From Brugia malayi (taxonomy: Eukaryota > Nematoda > Chromadorea > Rhabditida > Onchocercidae): 64,000 nucleotides of DNA. Under the pieces are notes generated by a model. The model saw only the letters and a list, made by a program, of their open reading frames with translations. It made no database searches and was not told the origin of the DNA. Each line of letters opens with the position of its first letter. Position 1 is the first letter of the stretch. The DNA is taken from positions 24,735,221-24,799,220 of the forward strand of contig NW_025062479.1 of assembly GCF_000002995.4 (NCBI RefSeq). Reading direction: 5' to 3'. The translations under genes and the position numbers were made by a program. Of the stretch, positions 37,955-51,300 are shown one piece after another.

Positions 37955-40260
37955 TTTTTATAGTAATTATTTTTTTTGACCATTAAAATTTGATTCTCTC
38001 AGATTTTTGAAATAATTATAAACTTTCCATTACATTTCTATTTCTTTCTTTTCTAGAACATATATTATCATTTTTATTTCTATTTGTTTTCTATTAATCA
38101 TTTAAATTGTTTGTAACATAATTAACTATTTAAATTTAAATTATTAGTTAATGATCATAACATATTCATTTTCATATTTTTTTTTTTAAATAAGTTACTC
38201 TTTGCATTAAATTACTTTAATCCCTCAAAATAGAAATTTTTATTAACATTTCCAATAAATGAATTATTCATCAATCTATGATATTTGGAGAAAAAAAATC
38301 TCACAAATTAAGAAAAGAAAGTTATTATTGATATAAATTTAAAAAAAAAAAACGAATAAAGAGATTATCATCTATGATAATTACTGAATTAAAATTGATA
38401 ATTGTATTTGTTATAAATCATTTCCTGATAAATTACAAATAATCTTTTCAATTTATTTTTTATAATAGCAAAAAAAAAAAAAATTATTCAATACTTTTTA
38501 TTTACAGAAAGCTCTTATTTCTTATAAATAAAATTTTTTCACAAAGAAAAAAAGGTATAACTGAAATGAATAATAAACAAAAAAACAAAAAAAGCATATA
38601 TTTGATAAAAATTGTTAAAATTGATTGTTATCCTTATTGTTACTGTTGCTGTTATTTGTCGCATTTATTCGTGATAGTTTTAATTAATGAATGAATAAAT
38701 AAATAAATAAGTTTGCCAAAATTTCCTTATAAAACTATTTAATGCTTTCATCATTTCATTTTTACTTTTATCTTTAATTACTTGCTATTCCTTCAAAACT
38801 AAAATAAAAATGCTATCAAGTAAGTTTAATAGTAATTATATAAATTATTTGAAAATTATTCGTGGTATGAGTTCACCTGATGTAAACATTTTCTCTTTTT
38901 TTTTTTTCTTAAATAATTTCAGATTATTCTAGTATTAAAAAAAAAGTGTGAGAAATTATTAGTTTGATATAATAATTAAACATTTCAAAAAGTTTCTTTA
39001 ATGCCATACTTTCTTTTAAAAAGAAGTATTGTCGAGATAATGCCAAATATAAATAACTCAAAAAAGAAGAATATAAATAACTCAAAATAACAATCAGTTA
39101 ACTTATAGATCAAATCTAAGTTAAGCTATTAGATCAAATCATTTATTATTGTTTAGAAATGATTTAAATTGTCGTTTCTTTTTTTTTTTGCAATTTTAGT
39201 TTTTTTTTTTTTTCTTTTTTCTTTCCTATCATATTTTTTTGTTTTCATTTTTTTTCTTAAACAAGAAAAAAAAGACATAAAAATTCAATGAAATACCATA
39301 CAGAAATTACGTTTTTAAAAAAAAAAAATACTGATCATAAAACTTTCAATAGCTTTTACAATTTTAACTTTCTATTTTGTTTTTGTCTTTTTATCTCTTT
39401 CTTTTCTGATCGTTTTAATTCTAGAAAAATTTATTCAGAGAAGCGATTTTTTTTTTTCAAAAGTGCAAATTTCTAAGTTTTTTTTTTTTTGCCCAAAACA
39501 ATATTTGCAGAAATTAACAGAGATAGCTTTATTGAAAATTGTAAAAATGCGCATCGAACCAAAATCAATACGAATTATTTGTGGAAGAAAAAAAAATGAC
39601 GTGCGTAATATTTGTTAGTTTTTAATTGAATAAAAAACTAAAATGAATTATTAAGAATTTTGGAAATAAAATTTTGGTTAATATAATTTATAAAAAATAT
39701 TGATAATTTTTTTATAATTGCCTTTTTTTTTTACGTCACCTAAAATACAAAAATAACTATCAATATTTATGTGAAGATTTAATTTCAGTGCTTACTTAGG
39801 TAATTATAATTAGAGAGTAAAAGATAAGGTGGAGAAAAAAAAAAGAATTTATTAAAATTTTTTCGTTAATTACTATGCATTAGTTATAATCTGAGTTATT
39901 GAATGTTTTTGGTAAAAAAAATAAAGATCATCTCAAAAGAAGAAATTATTTTATCTTAAAAATTACTTTTATAATTAATTCAGAATTTGTCTTTGTAAAA
40001 TTTCCAACTAAACAATGCGCGGATGTGATAAATTCGCTGAAAATGTTAGGTAATTCATGAAAATATAATACCAATAGGTCAGTTTGCTAGAAGATAAACT
40101 GTTACAATCTAATTAGCAATTAAAGATGAATTAATAACAAATTAACTTCAAAAATTCCATTCGATATCAAAGAATTCTGGTCAGTTTGATGACTTGAAAT
40201 TGTATATCAGTACATTTTTATATGATAATCGACGTTAGGCCTAAGGTAAAAAAGCCAAGT
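37955..40260. other. AT-rich intergenic sequence
   Basis: Poly-T and poly-A runs and unique AT-rich DNA. A TTAGGCCTAA palindrome lies at about 40,235. No coding region was recognised. Confidence 0.6.
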
Positions 40261-40422
40261 TTTGCAGAGCCTAGCTTAGTTTAGTTTAGCTTAGCTCAGC
40301 TAAGTGTCCTTATAGGATGGTGTATTTCATAGAGGATGATATATTGTGTCTCAGCGCGACCAAATGCAAATTTGGTCTAAACATGCATCCTGGCATGGGC
40401 ATCTCGCCAGATTTTTTTTCAG

Positions 40423-40458
40423 TCTTGGAAGTTGCGATCACCATGGGAGCTGAGATTG
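40423..40458 (+). other. Candidate alternative 5' exon of the PUF gene
   Basis: A polypyrimidine TTTTTTTTCAG ends at 40,422. It is followed by 20 bases of leader, an ATG at 40,443 in strong context (ATCACCATGG), 16 coding bases (MGAEI plus one base) and a donor GTGAGC. The phase (one base over) fits exon 2 of the PUF gene at 45,604. It sits in a GC-richer patch. No transcript evidence is available. Confidence 0.3.
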
Positions 40459-40459
40459 G

Positions 40460-40745
40460 TGAGCTACTGAGCCACGTGCGTACGTGCGTGGTGCGTGAGT
40501 GTATCGGTGACACGTAGGATGTGGTGCATGGTTGTGTAATGCGTGTAACATGGATGTGCGCGTGAGTGCGTGGTGTATTGAACGTGAATTGCACATGAGG
40601 GAGTGTAAGTATGTGATACGTGGAACGTGATGCATAACTGTGTGATAAGTGAATGCGTAAATGCGTGATGTGTTGAATGTGTTTGCGCACATGAAATAGT
40701 GTTACGTAGAACATGGATATGCTAGTGTTAAGTACAATATGCCTG
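40460..40745. repeat. Degenerate GTGCGTGA-type repeat
   Basis: Many imperfect GTG/CGTG/ATG words (GTGCGTGAGTG, GATACGTGGAACGTGATGC) form a decayed tandem repeat. Frames across it on both strands are probably chance. Confidence 0.55.
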
Positions 40746-41867
40746 TGTTGATATATGAATCACTGTACTAGTAATAAAACGTATATGATAGCCAAAACTA
40801 GAAATGTAATTAGTTAATAGTAATAGTAAGAGAAGTTTGTCTCATTAATTGATTGTTACTGTATGTATTAATTAAATATTCAGTTTGTTTAGTGCATTCT
40901 TAACAGTTAATCATTGATTAATTTGGTTAATGTTAGTGTTTATTGCACACATAATTATTAGATGTAGTTGTTTCATTAATTACTAATCTGCAGCGATTAA
41001 TCATATCTTATTTAAATTCTTTTAGTTTATGATTAATTATGAAAAGGTTAGAAATTTTTTTTTTTTAGTATGTTTATCTTCTCTATGCTTCTCTTGTGCT
41101 AACGATATATAGTTCATCAAATAACATACAATAATGTAAAATCAATCCATCATCGTATAATTCTCGTGCTATACACATTGTGGCATATTATGATATGATG
41201 TTAGAATGCTGCAAAAGATGGTAAAGGTTTAGAAACGATTATCGGTAATATTAGTCCTAAAAAGAAAGCAAGTACCACAAAACTTTCGTAACTATGAAGT
41301 CCAAGATATTATCTTGTCACGTCATACTTTAGTGTGGCATCTAGAGATGGAGGGGAAGAGGTGTTGTTTGACTGTCTGCTTATTCCACTATTTACTTTAT
41401 TCATTGAGTCATCGTCTATCGATTCTACCCTGAAGCCTGGGTAGGTAGGCGGGTGGGTGGGTGGGCAGTGTTGTCAGATGGCGCGCAAGATGGGAGGGAT
41501 TGTAGTGGAAATGAGCGTATCACATTATATATGTGTTATATGAAGGGATAGTAGATTGTTGCCAAGAAATTTCACAGCTTGTCTTTTTTTCTCTTTCTCT
41601 GCTTTTTTTTTTCTGTCTTCCTTTTTTTCATCTTTTTTTTTTCCAACTTGGGCATTTGCCATCTGCGTTCTCGAGATATGTCTTGTCATACTCAAGACTT
41701 ACTCATTTCAATTCTTTTCTCTTTCCTTCATAACAACAGCAATAGCAGTAGTAGTAGCAGTATTGGTGATCGTAGTAGTAGTAGTAAGTAATAGCAGTAA
41801 TAGAGTAGTCGTAGTAGTAGTAGAAGCAGCTGTTATTGATAGGATAGGATGGTTGACGGTTGAGTCC

Positions 41868-41902
<35 letters not shown>

Positions 41903-43787
41903 CTCTTTTTTCTTTCCCTCCGTATTCGAGAGCGTTTTTTGATCATTTCTAACAAATTCATATAATATTTCAAAATCGTTTCTATCCGGCAGATGTCAAT
42001 ATGATTAATTGCGTCTCAAATTTAGTGTTATCCAGTTGATGGATTAATTAGTAAATTTTATGACTGATATAAGCTATTATCAAATTATTAGGAAATAACT
42101 CATTTTCCTAATTGAACATATCTTTTGAATAGCAATTAACATAACATTTTTTTTTTTTTTTTTTTTTAATCTTCCGCCAATCTGTTGATGAATTTAGATA
42201 ATTAGCAGAGAAATAAATAAATCGCAGCATGCTAAAATTCCAAATTCTAAATATCCAACCTTGACAGTTTATCCTGACATATGTGGATTGCATATGTACA
42301 TGCTTGCATTCATTCGTGTTTCTAATTGTAGCCTGCATATGTATGCATGTATGTATGTATGTATGTGTGTGTTGTATCTTAGTGTCTGTGTGTGCGTGTA
42401 TGTGTGTATGTCCATCTGTCTGCCTATTTATGTTGTAATGATTGGTTAAATCGATTGAAATTCGTCTGGGTTTCTTTCCTGCTGAAATATTGTTGGAAAA
42501 TAGTATCATTTCTCGGGAAATGTACTGCTAATCCGTTATGGTCTGCAGTGTGTTTTGATAGATTGATCTACCTCTGTACAATATCATTCTCTGTTGTTAT
42601 ATCCCGCATTTGTTATATTATTATTTCTTAGCAAAAGGTATGGTTGATAGAAGGAAAGATTGAAACAATGTTCGTTTAAATGATACAATTATTATTGAAA
42701 AATTTTCGCCCTTTTTTCTTTTTTTTTTTTTTTTTTTTTGTTTTGTTTTTGTTTTTTTTTTCTTACTTTCTGTTTGCTTTATATTAACGGAGCTGTATGA
42801 AATGAAAATCATTCATTCATTCTATACAACTTCAACAAAACTTCATGTCAGCTTTACGATTTTAATATAATGAAGAAATTGAAAATTTCATCATGTTAAC
42901 TTTATGATTTTAATACATATTGGATAAATTGAAATACGTAGTGTTATATTTTTTTTTTTCTTTTTTTTTTAAGAAAAACTAATTTTCTTTCAAAGTTTCA
43001 AAGAATTTGGTAAATATTGTTACTGTTATTGTTATTATTGCTACATTTCAAATTTAACTACTAATATATGTCATACCTTTTTTTTCTTTTTTTTTTTTCA
43101 AAATTTGTCTACTTAAATCACCATACTTTTTTTTTTTTTTTTTTTTGGTGATATTTGAATGGTTATGCTTTATTTAAATTTATTCTAGCATGTGGAACTC
43201 TAGCATGTTTAAGGATATCTATTTGGTATTATTTAATTCAGAATATTTAGAATGTAATATTGTTTATCTTGTATTGTATAATTGCTCAAATATTTTAGAA
43301 TAAGTAATAAATTTTGATTTTCTAGCTAAAATTTTTTTAGGAAAATTGTTCTGGGGAGTATAATAGTTATAAAATAAATAAATGTATCGAATATGATATA
43401 TGTTGATTGAAATGGAATCAAACTATTAGTGTGTTTGTTTTATATCATAACTTTTTTTTTTCTTTTCAAGTATTTAATAAGTGTTACTTTAATTATTAGG
43501 CTTTTTTCTTATTGGAGAATGGTTTCTGTAGAGGTTGATAAAGACTAACTTTATCTCGTGTAATTATCAAAAAAGATCAGATTACTAATGATTTCAAATG
43601 TTTTAACTCATTTTACCTAACTAATTTATCTTTGTATTGGTGTTTCGATGATAAAAGACTACAGTCATTAGTAAATTTTGAGAAAGTCTCAGATTATCTG
43701 TTTCTCATGTATATAAGTGTGCTAGATTAATCATAAATTAGTTTAACATATTTTTTTTTTTTGTTCATAATCTGTTCTAATATTTAT

Positions 43788-43821
<34 letters not shown>

Positions 43822-43990
43822 TTAACCAATTTTTGGTTAAACGTAATATAATTTTAACCTTCAAATCATGCCATAAGTGCTTTTTGCAACCTAACCACTA
43901 TTACAACTTGATTTTTGGTCTCTCTCCGGTTTTTTCCTTTTTGGCGTATATCCAACTGCTACAGACTGTACGAACTTCTCGCTATTCTGT
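40746..43990. other. PUF 5' flank: mixed unique and low-complexity sequence
   Basis: A G-quadruplex motif lies at 41,438-41,465, an AGT/AGC triplet run at 41,735-41,825 and a (CT)n tract at 41,868-41,905. A TATG/TG run lies at 42,340-42,410, with several poly-T runs at 42,150, 42,720, 43,130 and 43,790. Base composition is less AT-extreme than in 1-40,000, consistent with gene-flanking regulatory DNA. Confidence 0.55.
41438..41465 (+). promoter_or_regulatory. G-quadruplex motif
   Basis: GGGTGGGTGGGTGGG occupies 41,451-41,465: four G-triplets with single-T loops, the most stable type of parallel quadruplex. It is preceded by TGGGTAGGTAGGC. It lies about 3.9 kb upstream of the PUF ATG. Confidence 0.8.
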
Positions 43991-44009
43991 CATAGTTTGG
44001 TCTGTGTAT

Positions 44010-44402
<393 letters not shown>

Positions 44403-45200
44403 CATGTATATATGTTTCTCTTTCGTCTTCTCGATTATTTGGTATTTTTGAGGGGAATATAATTTCGTTTCAATCTATCCTCTCTGTCTCCGTCTCTCTC
44501 TCTCTCTCTTCCTTTAGTTGATCTCACTCTTTACTCGTATATTTAGCACATTACGCGTTGATAATTGATGAGTAATCAAGATGATGCAGGTGTGTTGGAA
44601 GATTTTTAAAGGTAATGATCAAGATGAAAGATATCGTGACGAGAGTTATTGAATTTCATATGTAATAAATATTAAGTTGTTGTTTTCTCCTATTTGCACT
44701 TTCTCAATATTCCAGTTCCTGTTGCTCTGCTTGGGATAGGTTTGCATTGGAGAGATAGGATGGGGGTAATCACCTGCTAACTGACATTAAATCGTGTTTG
44801 TAAACTTGTTAACATGTCGTCAGTAATGCGAGAAAGAGAAAATGTTGGCAAAAGGGAAGTGATGTAGATTTCTATTTCTACACTGACACTTGATGAATAC
44901 ACGTTGTTTTATTAAAAGAAGTTACAAATTTATCGAGTGTAGTCACTCTGATGGTGGTATTTTATGTGGTTGTTATGTACATATAATCGATACCATGTCA
45001 TTAGTGACATTATCAACATTGTCTGATTTTATAACCTGTTGTGTAGATAGCACGTTTTCAGAAATTTCTGATTCGAATTTTTTTTTTTTTTGATTCTGAG
45101 AGATCACTGAAAATAGCAGCATATACTTATATGTCAAGCTGCAAGCACTTATTATACGATAACACAACCAGCTATTTTATCATGATTGATTTTCGCTCTG
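44403..45200. other. Unique sequence immediately upstream of the PUF gene
   Basis: A (CT)n tract at 44,491-44,509 and mostly unique DNA. A short ATG exon candidate lies at 44,568-44,589 (see findings). This is probably promoter or 5' UTR territory. Confidence 0.5.
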
Positions 45201-45223
45201 CGTTTTTTTTTTTTTCCGGTTAG
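45201..45223 (+). promoter_or_regulatory. Candidate acceptor upstream of the PUF start
   Basis: A run of T followed by CCGGTTAG ends at 45223, giving a strong polypyrimidine acceptor 129 bases before the PUF ATG. It could begin the exon that carries MAMAEQQW, either by trans-splicing or by joining a noncoding first exon. Confidence 0.3.
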
Positions 45224-45352
45224 CGCAAGTTAGCTGTTTGATTACAGGTCTTGTACAAAACTGTATTATATCTGCGTTGCGCGTTGTATTTCTACTATTT
45301 TCAATTGTTGTCTATTTTCCGTACCGTACGATATCCAGAATAGGATAGCATT

Positions 45353-48300
45353 ATGGCAATGGCTGAGCAACAATGGTCAAATCACTATCCAAGTTCGTGG
45401 AGTAGCATGCGATCAGGTTAGTTTTTTGGTAAACTTCAATATTTGATGAATTTTCTTTTGTTTCGTAGTCTTTTTTTTGGGGGGGGATTTGTTCATATTA
45501 AGAGTGCAACTGGGGGACATACTTAATTTAAGCCCATTACACTATGATGCTATAATTTCTAGGGAAAACTTAGTGTGATGTATTGCTATTGCATTTTTTG
45601 CAGAGCATGCTGTTAGCAATCCGATTATGGTGCAAGGTAATACTAATGTTGGTATTGCTGGATCTATAAGATCTCGAGAGAATTCACTTTGCACACAGAT
45701 GATCGCTAATGTATTGGGTTCATCCACGGGAAGTTTGAATGCTGATACAAAATTCGTGAGTTATTTATAGCTGAAAATTTGAAAGTGTTGTTTTCGTTAA
45801 ATTTATTTCAACAAATTTTTCTATGAATGGGTACCGGAGTGTTCGCCTTCGCGTACAAAATTCGCTTATCTATATATTCTAAATCATCTTTATCACTGGA
45901 ACATGACAAATCGTTGGGAAGAATTAAACACACTTGATCCATCATTTATTCAGTGTATTTTGTTTTTCATTGCCGAAAGTGCGTGTTATATGTTCATGAG
46001 GCGCCTAAATGAATAGGAACCAAACTACTTTATCACAACCGCGTACCCAGATGAACATGTGACCCCTAGGTAAAAGAATTTGGCTCAGACATGCCAATCA
46101 TTCTCAGCATAACTACACTTCTACTATTTAACTACCCATGAATATAGGCCTTATGAAGAATCTTTTGTAATGTGCTATTATTCGTCAGATTTAGTTTCTC
46201 GGCACTGTCTATATATTGTAAGAAATATGGATCATTTGCTCCGTATTTTATTCTCCTCTCTTTCCAAACTTTCAAGGCGCATTACGCTCTGCATAAGTTT
46301 TTTTTTTTTTTTTTTATCTCATCCACTCCAACTTTGATGATATAAGAAATTACTAAAAAATGATTTCCGCCTGGGAAACAGTAATTTTTTTAATATTCCT
46401 GGTTTAACCCTTATGAACAAAAGGTGGTAGTAGTGCTTTGTATGAGCGTGATCTGAAATAATAGAAAGCTTTAAAAGGCATTTCTTAAAGAAAATGAAAG
46501 TTTGCACATGTCGTATGTCCTCGTCTGTTCTGTACTTATATGGCACTGACAAAGGGAAAGGAATTTTCAAATAGCTTTGGCAAGTGGAAGATACTCGAAA
46601 TACCGTGAGATAAAAGACGAATTTTCGTTTTACAGAACTGCAAACGTATTTGTAACATTGAAATACTTGGATATATATTTGCAGGTAAATGCTGTGAAAC
46701 TAGAAGATGGGAAAACGATTGACAGAAATGACGATAAACCAGTTAAGTCGACGAATGATACGTTGGGATCGAACACGTCGACACCATTTGTGCATATACC
46801 CTATCAACTGCAAGCAGATTCTCTTACTTTGGGTTCTACACCGGAAATTCAGGTTAGTCTATGAGTTTCTGAAATGTTTTTTGTGCTTTTAAATTTTATA
46901 ATGAAAAGAGCTTATGACATTGTCTACACAGTTCTTTCTCTCACTATTACCAATGTGCTTCCAAGTTCATAAATTCATTATCTGTTTCCATCAGCCTGTA
47001 ATTGTGGCAGAACGGTAAAAATGTTGCATGTAGGTAGTTATTTAGAAATGAAATTTTGTGAAGTGCATTTAAGTATTTGTAAAGTGCTTCCCATTAACTG
47101 TTAGTCATTCATTGCTGATACTGCATCTCATTAGTGTCGTCTGTAGTGGGGTCAGGTATTAAAATTAGTGACGATTTTATATATTTGCCTAGAACGCTTA
47201 GATGGAAAGAAAGAGTGGAGCAAAGCACTTGAAAATTTCTGGAGATTGCATAATTTTCATCGGAAGTATTTTCATATTAAAGTACTTGCTATTGACCCTT
47301 AACGACTTAACTGGTTTAAGGTTCAATATATTGCTGTATTTATGATATTTCCAAGAAAATGAAGTAATATCTTCACTCACCGTAGGAACAAGGCATATTG
47401 GAATAGATTTGGGAGTTTTTTGATCCGAAAATGTAGTGTCTTTGTTACTAACCCTTTCACAAGTCCAAAATTTTCTCATCGAGTAATTTTGTTGGAAGAA
47501 CTTTAAGAAATTAATGAATTATTTAGCTTTAACTGCTCTCTTATAATTTTTTGTTAAACTTTTGTGCAATACTTGTGAAAGTGACTAACTTAGTGTTTTT
47601 GGAGAGGGAAAAGGGGAGGTTTCAATATTTCAAGCCTTTTGATATAACTATGTGTTCTGAAAAGATGGCTGACTGTTGATGGACCATGAAATGAATTAGA
47701 AAATTAAAGATGAAAATAGAAGTTTAGAGGATCAAACAACAGATTGATCAGTAAAGACATAGTGTTTTGGCTTGTATACAAGGGTGACAAGAGGATGCAC
47801 GTTTGATAGCAGAAACTAATAAATTTGGGTAGTAAAATGAGTGACGGGCTAGGCGATGAACTGGTTGCTGAAATAGGTGCCGGTTCTTGTACAATCGATA
47901 ATTTGTATCTTGAAATATGCATCACTGTTTTTTTTGCGTATTTGTAAAGTGTATTTAAGAGATGAGAATTTGCGTAGAAAGAACGAGGAGAGGGAAGGAG
48001 GCATCGTTTTCACTTGTTTTAGGATGTTTTGCTGTGATTTGATTGCTCTGTTGGTATGATACTGCCTATATGTGACAGTTCTGCTATAATAGGCATCAGA
48101 ACGAGAAAAGTTTTCTTTATTTTTTCTTTCCTCTCTTCAACTTTTTTATGCTCTTTCATTCCGCTCTGGTGTAATAGCTGTAAGCGTTGGTAGGACTGAT
48201 TGTAGTAAGCCGCTACGAACCAACAACATATAGTCACTGAGAATCACCGTCTTTTTTTGGAAATGCTCTTTTCATGGTTTCCAATGGTTAGCAACATCCT

Positions 48301-51300
48301 GCCATTTTTTTTTTTTTTTTTTTCTGTCTATTTCTAATATCGGTTTTGGCTATTTGCCATTTAACAGTTTGCTGTTCTGCTTTCAATTTCCAATGCATTC
48401 CGAGGCTTTTGCAAAGTGCTCCATGGACCATCTCTATATTTTTATTCCTCGAAGGATGGGTGCACTGACGAGTTATTATTCATGTCTGATTGACTTATCT
48501 TGTAAGGATGTACTTTTTCTTATTACAGTTGTATTTCATTTGTACTATGTGTTACCCATTTTATTTCTCCTGGGCATCTCACAATCAGTCGTTCAAATTA
48601 ATATTACAAAACCATTTCCTTTCTCTTCTTTAATCCTACAGATATGTGGTTTTCGTATTGTAGCATTTAATTTCGATCATAGATCTTCATTTGTGTAATA
48701 AATTTCGTTCATCAACTGTAATTCTTACGGACATCAAAAAACAATATTGTGTAACTTCAGTCGTTTGTATTGTTGGCTTCAAAAAATAAAAAAAAAAAAA
48801 GTAAAAGAAAAAGTACGAAGTCTTATTTTAAATGATCATGAATATGCCAATTTCAGTATCCCTATATGCTACAAGGACAACAAAATTCGATCATTTATCC
48901 GGGAAGCGTACAGACAGCAGCACCGTTTGGAACAACTCCAACTGGATATGGTTATGGCTCGTTTACTGCCGTGTATAATAGTGGAGCAGCGTCAAATCTT
49001 CCACCTGCATCGGAACCAGCACTTGCAATAAATGGAAATATCGGAGGTTAGCTTCTGCTGTGTATTTTATTTTTGAAACACTCAAAGATTGCTCAAAGAG
49101 TGGTACTGTAATATGCATTGTATGAAATGCTTTAAGAGCTTTCTTTATTTGGTTTAAATCCAAATATTCAAAACTGCTTTATTTTTAGGAGCTCGCGGTA
49201 CACCGCCTACCTCAGCTCTTTTTTCGTCTTCACCACCTGGTGCGTTTCACTTCCCTCTAGGTTATACAACGCAACCTGCAATCAGTCATTTGACTACTAG
49301 TCTGTCAAATCTGTCGATCGGTCCACCTCAGTCAACTCCAACAACTCGAAATGAATCATTCACTTCAAATGGACAAGTTGGTGCACCATCCTACGGGGTG
49401 CAACCGCAGCAACAGTATCTTTTCATGAATTTTCCTCAAACACCTTCAGCTGGTTCGTTGGGTTCAAGTCCCAACTTCTTCGGTTTGTCCTTTTTGCTTC
49501 CATCTTTTCATATTTTTTTCTCATTAGTGAATCATTTGACCAAGTTTTCTTTTGTGCCAGTAATTATAGTTTGCGGTCACAAAAGTTGAATTATTTTTTG
49601 CTGTCCACTTGCAGGATGTATTGAATTAAATAAGCCCTAAAAATAATTTTTACTATTAGCAACTAAAGGTATTTTTTGCTAAATATAATCGAAGATTTCC
49701 AAATGTGCGCAGTTTCAAAAAAATTCTCTGGTTATTGGAGAGCATTATGTAGATAGTTTTTCGTCAGCAAGACGAAAATATGCGATTTAATTCAGAATAC
49801 AGAAAAATATCTAGAAGAAGGTTAACATTCTCTTTGCAGGTAATGCATTTTCAACGACGTACAATCCTCCATCGATGTTTCCAGGTTCGTCATCTGGTGC
49901 TCATATTCCAGCACCTCCTGCTCCTCGTTCTACTTACGCTCCTCAACAAAATACCATTGCGCAAATGCCCTACAACGTCGCTGTTCATAACAATCGAAGA
50001 AACATTTCATCAGTTTCAGGTCGAGGTCGGAACTGTTCATTCATTATTTATGACATTTTTTTTTCTTCATTGATCTAACCTATTTTGCAGGGTACTATAG
50101 CATATGACTTTTATATGATAATATAAAAGTTAAATAGACAGGAAAATTAATGTGGATTTGGCAGTTACACGGGAAGGTTTTGATTAGCATGCATACTCTT
50201 ATTTATTCAGGCAAACTTTTTTATGCAAAATTTGAAGAGTAAAGCACGTAGCAGATATTCATGATTAAATGTATAAGGCGTGGGTGGGGTTCCTTTTAAT
50301 AAATTTTTACTCTGGTAACTCTCTGGTCATTAAAGATTCTATGAATCGAAATCTTCGGGTGATGTATGATGTTCACTATATTTATTCATTTAAAAACATG
50401 GATGCTCTGAACGACTAATGAAGTGGTCTTTGTTAATGACTCTTTTTGCTTCAGGATATGTTTCGGCTGATGGCGAAAGACAGACCAGGTCACATCTGTT
50501 AGATGATTTTCGCAATAATCGTAATCCTCATTTGCAACTAATCGATCTTGGCAAACATGTTGTGGAATTTGCACAAGACCAGCATGGTTCAAGGTAAAAC
50601 TGCTTAGTAGTTCTTTTATCGCTATAATTTACATCTGGAACTAGTGATCTGTTTGTATTCACATATCCTTCCAGATTGTCGTGTATTCTAATTTATTGTC
50701 TTCAGGTTCATACAGCAAAAATTGGAGCGTGCTTCACTGAAGGAAAAGCAGGCAGTATTTGATGAAGTAGCGTTACATGCGCAATCTTTGATGACCGATG
50801 TTTTTGGAAATTATGTAATACAAAAATTCTTTGAGTATGGGACTAACGAGCAAAAGAATATTCTCACAAATGCCGTAAAGGTACCTGTTAAACATCTACT
50901 GATTAATAAGTTGTAGAAATGTGTGATATCTGTATGAAGTAATCATTGGTGGTGTAAGAAAGATTTTTTCGCACATATTGATCGCAAAGATATTGAGCAT
51001 ACTGTAGGAAATACTAATTACTTTCTTTATCATATACACATCATATGTGGGTCATTTTCAGGGCAATGTTATGTCACTGGCATTGCAAATGTATGGATGT
51101 CGTGTCATTCAAAAAGCTTTGGAAAGTATTGAACCGGAACAACAGATGGAGATTTTAAAGGAAATGGAAGGACAGGTGATTAGATTTGTGTTATTATTAT
51201 GTTTTTGAAAAATTTGGATGCATATTTTAAAGTAGTATGATCTTGCCCTTAGCAGAATTTCTACATTATGTTTGCCATAGTAGAGTGCACAGGGTGGCAA

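Noticed and set aside
40225..40250. TTAGGCCTAA palindrome considered as a nematode telomere (TTAGGC) junction
   Set aside because: A single 10-bp match with no TTAGGC array on either side.
46319..46570. 83-codon minus-strand frame in PUF intron 2
   Set aside because: No family resemblance or splice context; antisense to a well-supported intron.
47842..47950. ATG frame [17 protein letters not shown] in PUF intron 3, considered as an alternative first exon
   Set aside because: No donor gives the phase-0 join needed for exon 4; the best AG|GTGCCG donor is out of phase.
48354..48698. 114-codon plus-strand frame inside PUF intron 3
   Set aside because: No recognisable domain, lies in an intron without matching splice sites, and has a composition like the surrounding intron.
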